A stretch of 64,000 nucleotides of DNA, taken from contig CAWISL010000011.1 in NCBI GenBank assembly GCA_963838795.1, forward strand, positions 372,001-436,000, given 5' to 3'. Source of the DNA: JAIBJN01 sp963838795. Lineage in GTDB: Bacteria; Actinomycetota; Thermoleophilia; Gaiellales; Gaiellaceae. Positions 33,262 through 41,174 of this stretch are shown one piece after another (the stretch's first letter is position 1; each line of letters begins with the position of its first letter). Made by a program: the position numbers and the translations under genes. The notes beneath the pieces were generated by a model. That model searched no databases. It saw nothing but the letters and a program-made list of their open reading frames with translations, and had not been told where the DNA came from.

Positions 33262-34287
33262 CTATTGCTCGCTCTGCCGCGCCCAGAGGTTGATTCCGCT
33301 CTCCGTGGCGTGGCGGTCGATCTCGGCCAGCTCCTCCGCGGTGAAGTCGAGGTGGTCGAGGGCGGCGACATTCTCCTCGAGCTGCGCGACGCTCGAAGCG
33401 CCGATCAGGGTCGAGGTGACGCGCGGGTCGCGGAGCGTCCAGGCCAGCGCCATCTGCGCGAGCGCTTGCCCGCGGCTCTGGGCCAGCTCATTGAGCGCCC
33501 GGATCTTGTCCAGCGTCTCCTCGGCGAGCAGCTCCTCCGAGAGCGCGTAGCCGCGCGCGGCCCGGGAGCCCTCGGGGATTCCTTCCAGGTACTTGTCGGT
33601 GAGCATCCCCTGGGCGAGCGGCGAGAAGGTGATGCAGCCGACGCCCTCGTCCCCGAGGACGTCCAGGAGCTGCGGCTCGATCCAGCGGTTCAGGAGGGAG
33701 TACGACGGCTGGTGGATCAAGAGCTCCACGCCCAGGTCGCGGAGGGCCGCGGCGGCCTCGGCAGTTCGCGCGGCGGAGTACGAGGAGATGCCCGCGTACA
33801 GCGCCTTGCCCTGGTGCACCGCGGTGGCGAGCGCGCCCATCGTCTCCTCGAGCGGCGTCTCGGGGTCGGGGCGGTGCGAGTAGAAGATGTCGACGTAGTC
33901 GAGGCCCAGACGCCCCAGGCTCTGGTCCAGGCTGGCGAGCAGGTACTTGCGCGACCCGCGGTCGCCGTAGGGGCCGGGCCACATGTCGTAGCCGGCCTTC
34001 GTGGAGATGACGAGCTCGTCGCGGTAGGGCGCGAGGTCGGCGGCCAGCATTCGTCCGAAGTTCTCCTCGGCGGATCCGTAGGGAGGGCCGTAGTTGTTCG
34101 CCAGGTCGAAGTGGGTGACCCCGAGGTCGAACGCGCGGCGCACGATCGCCCGGCCGGCCTCGAAGGGCCGGTCGTGGCCGAAGTTCCACCAGAGCCCGAG
34201 CGAGATGGCGGGCAGGTCGAGCCCGCTCCTGCCGCAGCGGCGATAGAGCATGCGGTCGTAGCGGTGGTCGGCAGCGGCGTAGGTCAT
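33262..34287 (-). CDS. Aldo/keto reductase, L-glyceraldehyde 3-phosphate reductase-like (YghZ type)
   Basis: A 341-residue TIM-barrel aldo/keto reductase. Asp-Tyr-Lys-His set: DLANNYGPPYGSAEE (Asp, Tyr), STKAGYDMWPGPYGD (Lys) and IFYSHRPDPETPLEE (His). The GDRGSRKYLLASLDQSLGRLGLDYVDI stretch and the LIGASSVAQLEENV C-terminal NADP site fit the YghZ/L-GAP reductase branch. GGAG ribosome site at about 34299-34296 and a TATACC -10 candidate upstream. It converges with the DUF389 gene at 9 bases. A detoxification role against aldehydes is the family guess. Confidence 0.87.
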   Translation of the reverse strand: MTYAAADHRYDRMLYRRCGRSGLDLPAISLGLWWNFGHDRPFEAGRAIVRRAFDLGVTHFDLANNYGPPYGSAEENFGRMLAADLAPYRDELVISTKAGYDMWPGPYGDRGSRKYLLASLDQSLGRLGLDYVDIFYSHRPDPETPLEETMGALATAVHQGKALYAGISSYSAARTAEAAAALRDLGVELLIHQPSYSLLNRWIEPQLLDVLGDEGVGCITFSPLAQGMLTDKYLEGIPEGSRAARGYALSEELLAEETLDKIRALNELAQSRGQALAQMALAWTLRDPRVTSTLIGASSVAQLEENVAALDHLDFTAEELAEIDRHATESGINLWARQSEQ

Positions 34288-34580
34288 GGGCGAGCTCCTG
34301 CGGTATACCCGAAACAGCTAGCAGATCGGAGCCGCCGGGCCGAAACCCCGGCCGCGCGCACTGTGCGCGCCATTCCCGCCTCGCACGCTGAGCGCCGGGC
34401 ACACGCGGCGGCCCGACGTCCTCGTGATTTCTAGGGGCTCGAGGGCCCGACTAGTCGCGTTTTCCGCCGGCTGGTCGACTCACCGGCTCTCGCGCCTGTT
34501 GATCGGAGCACCGGGATTGCGGCTTCCCACAGGGCGTTCGAGTTTTCACGGTCACGCGGTCCCTGACTCGGCCGCCTCGT
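34288..34580. other. Intergenic stretch (293 bp)
   Basis: Upstream region of the aldo/keto reductase and 3' flank of the UDP-glucose dehydrogenase gene. It contains the AKR promoter end (TATACC on the minus strand near 34300) and no coding evidence. No clear terminator hairpin with T tract was recognised. Confidence 0.4.
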
Positions 34581-35951
34581 TCAGCCCGCCGGTACCTCAG
34601 CGAGGGAGCGAGCCAGCTCTTCGGCGAGTTCGGGCGGTTGTGGCGCTGGCCGCTCTTCGACGGGTGATGACGGTCGGCCGATCCCCTCGTAAGTGAAGCC
34701 GGCCCGCCGCACGGTCTCGGGATCGAGAAGGTTGCGACCGTCAACGATCAAGGGGCTCTTCATTGCCGCACGCACCTCGAGCCGTGGCAGTGCCTTCAGG
34801 TCATCCCACTCGGTGACGATGACTGCCGCGTCCGCCCCGGAAACCGCCTCCAGGAGGTCTTCGCAGAGTTGCACCCCTGCGAGGAGTGGACGTGCCTCCT
34901 CGATCGCGACTGGGTCCCACGCCTTGACGTGTGCGCCTTCGGCGAGCAGGCGGAGAGCCAAGACGAGGCTCGAAGCCTCGCGCATGTCGTTCGTGTCGGG
35001 CTTGAAAGCGAGCCCGAGGATCGCGACGGTCCGCCCGTGCAGGCTTCCGAGGTGCTTACGCAACTTCCCGAGGACTCGCCGCTTTTGCAGGTCGTTCACC
35101 TCGATTACGGACGTCAAGAGCTGGAAGTGATAACCGGAGTTGCCGGCCAACTGCTTCAGGGCGGCAACGTCCTTGGGGAAGCACGAGCCCCCGTACCCGA
35201 CGCCGGCTCTCAGGAACTGGGGCCCGATGCGCCGGTCGAGGCCCATCCCGTCGGCCACCAACGTGACGTCGGCTCCCACCTCCTCGCACACATTGGCGAT
35301 CTCGTTGATGAACGAGACCTTCGTCGCAAGAAAGGCATTCGACGCATACTTGATCATCTCGGCCGATGTGACATCAACTCGGACGACGGGCACGGAAAGC
35401 TCCTTGTACAACTCCGCTACCCGGTCGCCTTCAACGCCGCGGAATGATCCCACGACGACTCGGTCGGGCTGCATGAAGTTGCTTATTGCAGTGCCCTCGG
35501 CGAGAAACTCGGGATTCGAGACGTAGGAGATGTGAGAGAGGCCGCGGGCGTCGAGCTGCGCGCGCACCTGAACGCCTGTGCCGGGCGGAACGGTGCTCTT
35601 CATGACGAGCGCAACTTCGTTCCTGGCATTCGCCAGCTCGTGTACCACTTGCCAGACAGCACTCAGATCCGCGTCGCCCGAGTATGTGTCGGGCGTTCCC
35701 ACGCAGACGAAGGCGAGCCCAGCCCTCTCGAACATATCCGCCGAGTAGATGGTGAACCGAAGGCGATCGCGATTCCGGTCGAGCAACTCTCGGAGACCCG
35801 GCTCGTGTATCGGCACTCGCCCAGCCTCGAGTTGCCCGATGCGCACGGCATCGACGTCCTGAACGATCACTTCGTGCCCAAGATCGGCGAAGCAGCCGGC
35901 CGTGACGAGACCTACCCACCCGGCTCCAATGACGCTGATCGGCTCGCTCAT
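34581..35951 (-). CDS. UDP-glucose 6-dehydrogenase family protein
   Basis: A 456-residue nucleotide-sugar dehydrogenase. N-terminal Rossmann motif VIGAGWVGLVTAGCFADLGH, the catalytic block GVGYGGSCFPKDVAAL (Cys nucleophile in GGSCFPKD) and the C-terminal UDP-binding FKPDTNDMREASS block are intact. The enzyme oxidises UDP-glucose in two steps to UDP-glucuronate. Its start (ATG 35951) overlaps the UXS gene by ATGA, so the two consecutive steps to UDP-xylose are translated together. A Pro/Glu-rich tail of about 35 residues ends the protein. It could also act on UDP-ManNAc, but the genes around it favour glucose. Confidence 0.9.
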   Translation of the reverse strand: MSEPISVIGAGWVGLVTAGCFADLGHEVIVQDVDAVRIGQLEAGRVPIHEPGLRELLDRNRDRLRFTIYSADMFERAGLAFVCVGTPDTYSGDADLSAVWQVVHELANARNEVALVMKSTVPPGTGVQVRAQLDARGLSHISYVSNPEFLAEGTAISNFMQPDRVVVGSFRGVEGDRVAELYKELSVPVVRVDVTSAEMIKYASNAFLATKVSFINEIANVCEEVGADVTLVADGMGLDRRIGPQFLRAGVGYGGSCFPKDVAALKQLAGNSGYHFQLLTSVIEVNDLQKRRVLGKLRKHLGSLHGRTVAILGLAFKPDTNDMREASSLVLALRLLAEGAHVKAWDPVAIEEARPLLAGVQLCEDLLEAVSGADAAVIVTEWDDLKALPRLEVRAAMKSPLIVDGRNLLDPETVRRAGFTYEGIGRPSSPVEERPAPQPPELAEELARSLAEVPAG

Positions 35952-36913
35952 CGACCAACCGCCGGAGTGATGACGGGCACCCCAGCCGCCTCCGCCGGCG
36001 TCCCGATTGTCTTTCGCAGGCCCTCCTCGAGCTCAACCTCGGGGTGCCAGCCGAGGACCTGACGAGCCCGCGTGATGTCCGGCTGCCGCACGTGTGGATC
36101 GTCGATCGGCAAGGCCGCGAAGACGATCTCGCCGTTCGAGCCCGTCACGCGGATGACGGTCTCGGCCAGCTCGAGCAGGGTCATCTCCTGCGGGTTGCCG
36201 AGGTTGACCGGGAGGTGCTCCTCGCTCTGGGCAAGGAGGCTGAGCCCGCGCACGAGATCGTCGACGTAGCAGAAAGAGCGAGTCTGGGAGCCGTCGCCGA
36301 AGACGGTGAGCGGCTCGCCTTCGCTCGCCTGGCGGAGGAACGTGGGGATGGCGCGCCCGTCATGCCGCCGCATCCGTGCTCCGTAGGTGTTGAAGATGCG
36401 CGCGATGCAGGTGTTCACCCCTTGCTGGCGGTGGTACGCCATCGTGAGCGCCTCGGCGTAGCGCTTCGCTTCGTCGTAGACCCCGCGGGGGCCGACCGCA
36501 TTCACGTGGCCCCAGTACGTCTCGGGCTGCGGGTGCACCTGCGGGTCGCCATAGACCTCGCTCGTGGAGGCGAGCAGGAACCGGGCGCGCTTGAACTTCG
36601 CGAGCCCGAGCATGTGGTGCGTCCCGTAGGAGCCCACCTTGAGCGTGTGCAGCGGCAGGCGCTGGTAGTCGATCGGGCTGGCCGGACTGGCGAGGTGGAA
36701 GACCACGTCCACCGGCTCCTCGAGAAAGAGTGGCTCGGTGAGGTCGTGGTGAACGAACCGAAACTCCGAGCCGTTCCCGACGTGTTGAATATTCTCGAGC
36801 GAGCCGGTATCGAGGTTGTCGATGCAGACGACCCGACATCCGTCGCGAAGAAGGAAGTCACATAGGTGCGAGCCGAGGAACCCGGCGCCACCTGTTACTA
36901 CCGCGGTAACCAT
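35948..36913 (-). CDS. UDP-glucuronate decarboxylase (UDP-xylose synthase)-like extended SDR
   Basis: A 321-residue extended SDR. TGGAGFLGSHL N-terminal motif, catalytic YDEAKRYAEAL (YxxxK), HLASPASPIDYQRLPLHTLKVGSYGTHHMLGLA, EVYGDPQVHPQPETYWGHVNAVGPR and the ARIFNTYGARM block are all characteristic of UXS. The enzyme converts UDP-glucuronate to UDP-xylose. SD GGAGGAG precedes ATG 36913. The dehydrogenase gene downstream overlaps by 4 bases. It lies 92 bases after the six-gene sugar operon on the same strand and may be cotranscribed with it. NAD-bound hexose dehydratase is the alternative, but the motifs favour UXS. Confidence 0.87.
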   Translation of the reverse strand: MVTAVVTGGAGFLGSHLCDFLLRDGCRVVCIDNLDTGSLENIQHVGNGSEFRFVHHDLTEPLFLEEPVDVVFHLASPASPIDYQRLPLHTLKVGSYGTHHMLGLAKFKRARFLLASTSEVYGDPQVHPQPETYWGHVNAVGPRGVYDEAKRYAEALTMAYHRQQGVNTCIARIFNTYGARMRRHDGRAIPTFLRQASEGEPLTVFGDGSQTRSFCYVDDLVRGLSLLAQSEEHLPVNLGNPQEMTLLELAETVIRVTGSNGEIVFAALPIDDPHVRQPDITRARQVLGWHPEVELEEGLRKTIGTPAEAAGVPVITPAVGR

Positions 36914-37005
36914 GCGGCCACTCCTCCTGCCACGGCCCGGCGGATAGCTTGCCCGAAAGCCTACCGTGAAGCGCCGTGAATATCTAGTAAAGGCTCAGTG
37001 AATTT

Positions 37006-37911
37006 CTAGACAGGGGGCCCGTCGCGCTCGAGCTCGGCGCGGTACCAGTCGACTGTCGAGCGCAACCCGTCGGTGAGTGTCGTTCGGGGTTGCCAGCCAA
37101 GGAGGTCCTTCGTCCGTTTGACGTCGGCGGCCCGGACGATCTCGAGCGGACGCTCTGGGAGCGCTCCGAAGTCGGGCTCGACTCCCGTGCCGACCGTCTC
37201 GACGATCCGTTCGACGATCGCCCTGATCGTGACGAGCTCTCCGGTGCCAACATCCAGGCTCTCGCCGGCGAGATCGTCCCTGGCGGCTGCCGCGATGAAC
37301 GCGTCGACCACGTCGTCGACGTAGACCCAGTCCACCGGGCGCGTACCACTCGAGAGCCTCGGCCGCTCCGCCTGGAGAAGCGAGGTGACGACGTAGGGCA
37401 CGAGCTTCGTGCGATCGTGCTGCCCGGGGCCGTAGACCATGAAAATGCGAAGATTCACGACCTGAAGCCCATGAAGCGCGTGAAGCATGCGCGCGAACGA
37501 GCCGACCGCGAGCTTGGCCGCCGCGTATGGCGAAGCGGGAACTGGATCCTCAGCTGCGGGCTCGGGCTCCTCCTGCGATCCGGCGAGGGCGACCGAGCAG
37601 CCGAGTCGAGCAGCGGCCACCAGGACGTTCACCGCCGAGACCAGGTTGTCGCGAAGCGACGGCAGGACCGCCTCGATCTCGCGCGATCCCGAGACGTACC
37701 CTGCGAGGTGGTACACGACGTCTGGCCGAACTCGCCCCAAGGTCGTTGCGACGTCGTCCGAATCGCCGAGATCGCTCTGCCACCAGCGCACAGAATCGTC
37801 CTCCTGCGGGCGGCGCGAGATCGCGTGAACTTCCTCCCCCTCGTCGAGCAGACGCTGGCAGAGTCGGCCTCCGATGAATCCAGAAGCGCCGGTGACCAGC
37901 GCGCGGCTCAC
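37006..37911 (-). CDS. NAD-dependent epimerase/dehydratase (extended SDR)
   Basis: A 301-residue SDR. TGASGFIGGRL N-terminal motif, LAGSQEEP around the catalytic Ser, and YAAAKLAVG (YxxxK) are present; the C-terminal DWVYVDDVVDAFIAA block is typical of extended SDRs. It most resembles GDP-4-dehydro-6-deoxy-mannose reductases and related 4-ketoreductases. It is the last gene of the six-gene operon, coupled by ATGA (37911-37908) to the DUF4910 gene. The reasonable guess is a reduction of a 4-keto sugar nucleotide. Confidence 0.8.
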   Translation of the reverse strand: MSRALVTGASGFIGGRLCQRLLDEGEEVHAISRRPQEDDSVRWWQSDLGDSDDVATTLGRVRPDVVYHLAGYVSGSREIEAVLPSLRDNLVSAVNVLVAAARLGCSVALAGSQEEPEPAAEDPVPASPYAAAKLAVGSFARMLHALHGLQVVNLRIFMVYGPGQHDRTKLVPYVVTSLLQAERPRLSSGTRPVDWVYVDDVVDAFIAAAARDDLAGESLDVGTGELVTIRAIVERIVETVGTGVEPDFGALPERPLEIVRAADVKRTKDLLGWQPRTTLTDGLRSTVDWYRAELERDGPPV

Positions 37912-39179
37912 GGAGTCTCGGCGAGCAAGCCCGCGTCGAGGAGCGCATCGGCTGCGTGGCGAATGTCGGAGAATGCGAGACCGGAACGCACTGCGATGTC
38001 GAGCAACGTGTGCGAGCCGTCGGACTGATTCAGGACCCAGAGGATGGCGAGCTGCTCCGTTCCCGCGTCTGCGCCGCCGAGTCCCCGGTAGAGGCCGCGC
38101 TTTCCCAGTTGGGGCTCACCCTTTGGCGAGAGGTTCGAGTACGTCCGGTCATGCTCGACGACGTCGAGGATCTCGAGGGCGGCCTGTAGCGCCGTCTCTA
38201 GGCGATCGGAGCTGATCACGTCGAGATCGTCGGCCGAGGAGTGGTATTCGGGAAACTCGCCCTCGAGCGAGCGGGTGAGACAGCCGACTGGGATGTCGAA
38301 CCCGGGCGAGTTGAACTGACGCTCGTCCCAGCCCCAGGGAACGAAGTCGAGGATCCGGCCTCCGCTCGTTCCGACAACGTGGGCGCCGGCCCGATCGACA
38401 GCCGTGTCTCCGCGACGACTCCGCTTGTAGGTCAGAGGCGCGGAGTCGCCGACGCAGGCGATCGTCAGGCCGCCGATGAGGTGCGAGAGTCGACCCTCGT
38501 TGCGCGCAAGCCATGCGACGGATCCGATCGTCCCGGGGATGAACAGCAACCGGTACGAGTAGTGCCGCGGAAGCTCGGCGAGCGCGACGCCAACCTCGGT
38601 GAGCAAGACGATTCCGGAGACGTTGTCGTTCGCGAGCGACGGGTGGCAGACGTGGGTCGTCAGCACGATCTCGTCCTCGCTCTCACCAGGAAGGAAGCAT
38701 TCGCCGTACGTCAGCGAGCCCGGGGAGAGAGTGCTGTCGATCACGACCTCGTACGCCCCATCCTCGAGCGCCTCGAGCTGGTTCCGAGACAGACAGAACC
38801 CCCAGCTCCGCGCGTAGTACGAGGTTCGATACGGAATCCAGTCAGGACGCTCCGGATGGACGTGGAGGTGCGCCCGCAGATCCTCGAGAGCCATGTCCTC
38901 TCTGACGGGCTCGCTGTAGCTGACGACGTGGAGGTTCGACTCGCCGAAGTCGACGACTCGCCGGCCGTCTGCAGTCGCGATGTAAGCGTCGCGGATATTC
39001 CACTCGTCCGGCACGGTCCAGTCGAGCACCTGCGTGCCGGTCGGTACCTCGTGGATCTCGAGCGGAATCCGCCCGGCTACCTCTCTCAGCGTCTCGCGGA
39101 CTCCGTCACCTGTGATGCTGCGACACATCGGAAAGAGACGGGAAGCAAGCGCATGCATGCGCTCCACCGCCCCCGTCAT
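37908..39179 (-). CDS. DUF4910/DUF2172 aminopeptidase-like protein with C-terminal winged helix
   Basis: A 423-residue cytosolic protein. The first domain has the pattern of DUF2172/M28-type aminopeptidase-like proteins (MHALASRLFPMCRSITGDGVR, EWNIRDAYI, LHVVSYSEPV). The putative metal ligands sit in THVCHPSLANDN (His, Asp) and EYHSSADDLD (His), and Glu ligands near EVG. The C terminus (about residues 360-423: AILWVLNQSDGSHTLLDIAVRSG) is a winged-helix module. This family occurs in bacterial surface-polysaccharide gene clusters but no reaction has been pinned down to my knowledge; a hydrolase acting on an amide-modified sugar nucleotide is one idea. It is sandwiched between the RmlC-like and SDR genes. 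Confidence 0.72.
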   Translation of the reverse strand: MTGAVERMHALASRLFPMCRSITGDGVRETLREVAGRIPLEIHEVPTGTQVLDWTVPDEWNIRDAYIATADGRRVVDFGESNLHVVSYSEPVREDMALEDLRAHLHVHPERPDWIPYRTSYYARSWGFCLSRNQLEALEDGAYEVVIDSTLSPGSLTYGECFLPGESEDEIVLTTHVCHPSLANDNVSGIVLLTEVGVALAELPRHYSYRLLFIPGTIGSVAWLARNEGRLSHLIGGLTIACVGDSAPLTYKRSRRGDTAVDRAGAHVVGTSGGRILDFVPWGWDERQFNSPGFDIPVGCLTRSLEGEFPEYHSSADDLDVISSDRLETALQAALEILDVVEHDRTYSNLSPKGEPQLGKRGLYRGLGGADAGTEQLAILWVLNQSDGSHTLLDIAVRSGLAFSDIRHAADALLDAGLLAETP

Positions 39180-39195
39180 CGGAGCAGTCGGGACG

Positions 39196-39739
39196 TCACG
39201 ACGCCGTCTTTACCGTGAAGTCTGGATACGAGCGATCGCGCTCGTTGACGACCAGGACGTCCGCGGGCCAGTCGATCCCGATCGCGGGATCGTCCCAACG
39301 CACGCCCCGGGCGGCGTCGGGGGCATGGAACTCCGAGATTTGGTACGCGACCTCGGAGTCATCGGTCAGGGTGAGAAAGCCGTGGGCACAGCCCTCGGGC
39401 ACGTACACGGCGAGCCGGTGTCTCGGCCGAGAGCTCGGCCCCGACCCACCGGCGGAACGTGGCGGACTCAGTGCGGAGATCGACCGCGACGTCGAAGATC
39501 GAGCCCGACGTGCAGCGCACGAGCTTCGCCTCCTCGTGCGGCGTCGCCTGATAGTGCATCCCTCGCAACGTACCGCGACGCCGATTGTAGGAGATGCTGC
39601 ACTGGACGAGACGGTCGTTCAGCCCGTGTCGGGCAAACTCCCTGGTGTCCCACGTCCGTGCGAAGAAGCCCCTCTCGTCCTCGTACCGCTCCGGCTCGAT
39701 GACCCAGACGCCGTCGATCGTCGTCTCCCGGAAGTTCAT
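39196..39739 (-). CDS. RmlC-like dTDP-4-dehydrorhamnose 3,5-epimerase family protein, frameshifted near 39424
   Basis: The first frame (ATG 39739, coupled by ATGA to the PIG-L gene) gives FRETTIDGVWVIEPERYED, RGFFARTW and the active-site block LRGMHYQ (catalytic His62, Lys72). A one-base shift near 39424 leads to the frame with VYVPEGCAHGFLTL, where the family's second Tyr/Glu block lies, ending FTVKTAS at 39196. Removing one base gives a cupin of about 180 residues, the normal RmlC length. The enzyme epimerises C3 and C5 of a 4-keto-6-deoxy sugar nucleotide. Its neighbours (RfbF-like, C-methyltransferase) suggest the substrate may be CDP- rather than dTDP-linked. Confidence 0.78.
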
Positions 39740-40389
39740 GCGACCAGGAGCGTGAGCTTGCGGCAGGTGAACGCCTCGGCGTAGCGGCTCGCGGACTCCA
39801 TCCCGCGGAGTCGCATGAGCCCGCGAAAGAGCTCGTCGTCGAACCAGTGCTTGCCGTGCTGGCTCGCATAGTGGTCGCGGAGAACGCGGAGCTTTTCCTC
39901 GACCAAGGACTCCTCGAGCGGGACGAAGACGTTCGGCGATCCGAGATCGCCGTCGTACTTCGGGATCTCGTACTCGAGGATCAGGTGGTTGCGAAACGTG
40001 TTCCAGGTGAGCTCGCACGCGAGGCGGTGGTCCTGGTGGAGATCGTGGCGAGCATGGGTGAAGACGAGGTCCGGCCGAACCTCCTTCAACTCCTCGAACA
40101 CGTCCTTGACCTCACCGCCGACGTACGGGAGGAAGCCGTCGCGAAACTCGTGAATCCGGATGTCCGCCATGCCTGCAGCCGCGAGAAACGCCTGTGCGCT
40201 CGAGCGTGCCTCGCCGGCCCGATCCCCGGGGGCGGCGAGCACCACCCACGTCAACGCCAGGCCTGGCCGGGCGCGGCTCAACGCGATCAGCGTCCCCCCG
40301 CAGCCGATCTCGATGTCGTCGCCGTGGCAGCCGATCGCGAGAACCCGCTCGATCGGGCGAGCGAGCGCCTCGAGAGAGAAGCCGTGCAT
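39736..40389 (-). CDS. PIG-L (LmbE) family N-deacetylase
   Basis: A 217-residue zinc enzyme. The ATG at 40389 is preferred over 40419 because it overlaps the previous stop (TGATG) and begins shortly before the family's core. Zn motif CHGDDIEIGCGG (His22, Asp24, Asp25) and a second site HARHDLHQDH around residue 112. PIG-L deacetylases remove an acetyl from GlcNAc-linked substrates such as GlcNAc-PI, mycothiol precursors or sugar nucleotides; here the context of nucleotide-sugar genes suggests an N-acetyl sugar of the EPS. Coupled to genes on both sides. Confidence 0.85.
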   Translation of the reverse strand: MHGFSLEALARPIERVLAIGCHGDDIEIGCGGTLIALSRARPGLALTWVVLAAPGDRAGEARSSAQAFLAAAGMADIRIHEFRDGFLPYVGGEVKDVFEELKEVRPDLVFTHARHDLHQDHRLACELTWNTFRNHLILEYEIPKYDGDLGSPNVFVPLEESLVEEKLRVLRDHYASQHGKHWFDDELFRGLMRLRGMESASRYAEAFTCRKLTLLVA

Positions 40390-41174
40390 CAGCTGTGGGG
40401 CGGGGGGTCTCGTTTCCACGGCGCGTCGCCACTCTCGAAGAGAGCGTCGAGTCGCTGCTTGTCCTTGATCGTGTCCATCGGCTCCCAGAAGCCGTCGTAC
40501 GGATACGCGAGAAGCTCACCTCGTTCGATCAAGCGCGCGAAGGGCTGCTCGACGAGCTCGTCGCCGGGCTCGATCGCGTCCAGGATGTCCCGGCGGAACA
40601 CGAAGAACCCACCATTGATCCGCACGTCCGCCTGCGCGAGCTGCTCGATCGCGGTCACCACGCCCTCGGCGTCGGAGCGCACGAGGTGGTACTCGAGTCG
40701 GGGCTTCACCGAGATGAAGAGGCCCGTCTTCCCGGTCCGCTCGAGCGTGGCGATCATCTCGTCCAGCGGAGCGTCCGTGACGCCGTCGCCGTAGGTCGCG
40801 AGGAAGTATTCGTCGCCTCCGAGGTGCGGGCCGACACGTCGCAGCCGCTCACCTATCGAAGACTGGACGCCGGTGTCCAGGAACGTGATCCGCCAGTCGG
40901 AGATGTCCGAGCCGAGGAGCTCCACGTCGCGTCCGCCGTTCGAAAGCACGAAGTCGTTGGCAAGCGCCTCGTTGTACGCGAGGAAGTAGTCCTTGACGAC
41001 TTCTGCGCGATGCCCGAGGCAGAGGATGAAGTCGGTGTGGCCCCAGGACGCGTACCACTTCATGAGGTGCCAAAGGATCGGCTGCGTCCCAAGCGCGATC
41101 ATCGGTTTTGGAATCCGTTGCGTCGCCTCGCCCATGCGGACGCCGAGCCCGCCGCAGAAGATCACGACCTTCAC
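40389..41174 (-). CDS. rfbF: Glucose-1-phosphate cytidylyltransferase (RfbF-like)
   Basis: A 261-residue nucleotidyltransferase. GGLGVRMGEATQRIPKPM is the N-terminal nucleotide-binding signature, and the LSNGGRDVELLGSDISDWRITFLDTG segment is a hallmark of the RfbF branch. ATYGDGVTDAPLD carries the metal Asp, and the C terminus has GFWEPMDTIKD as in RfbF. It makes CDP-glucose from glucose-1-phosphate and CTP, the first step to CDP-hexoses. GTG start overlaps the methyltransferase stop as GTGA. The next enzyme of the known pathway, RfbG (CDP-glucose 4,6-dehydratase), is not seen in the window. Confidence 0.87.
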   Translation of the reverse strand: MKVVIFCGGLGVRMGEATQRIPKPMIALGTQPILWHLMKWYASWGHTDFILCLGHRAEVVKDYFLAYNEALANDFVLSNGGRDVELLGSDISDWRITFLDTGVQSSIGERLRRVGPHLGGDEYFLATYGDGVTDAPLDEMIATLERTGKTGLFISVKPRLEYHLVRSDAEGVVTAIEQLAQADVRINGGFFVFRRDILDAIEPGDELVEQPFARLIERGELLAYPYDGFWEPMDTIKDKQRLDALFESGDAPWKRDPPPHS

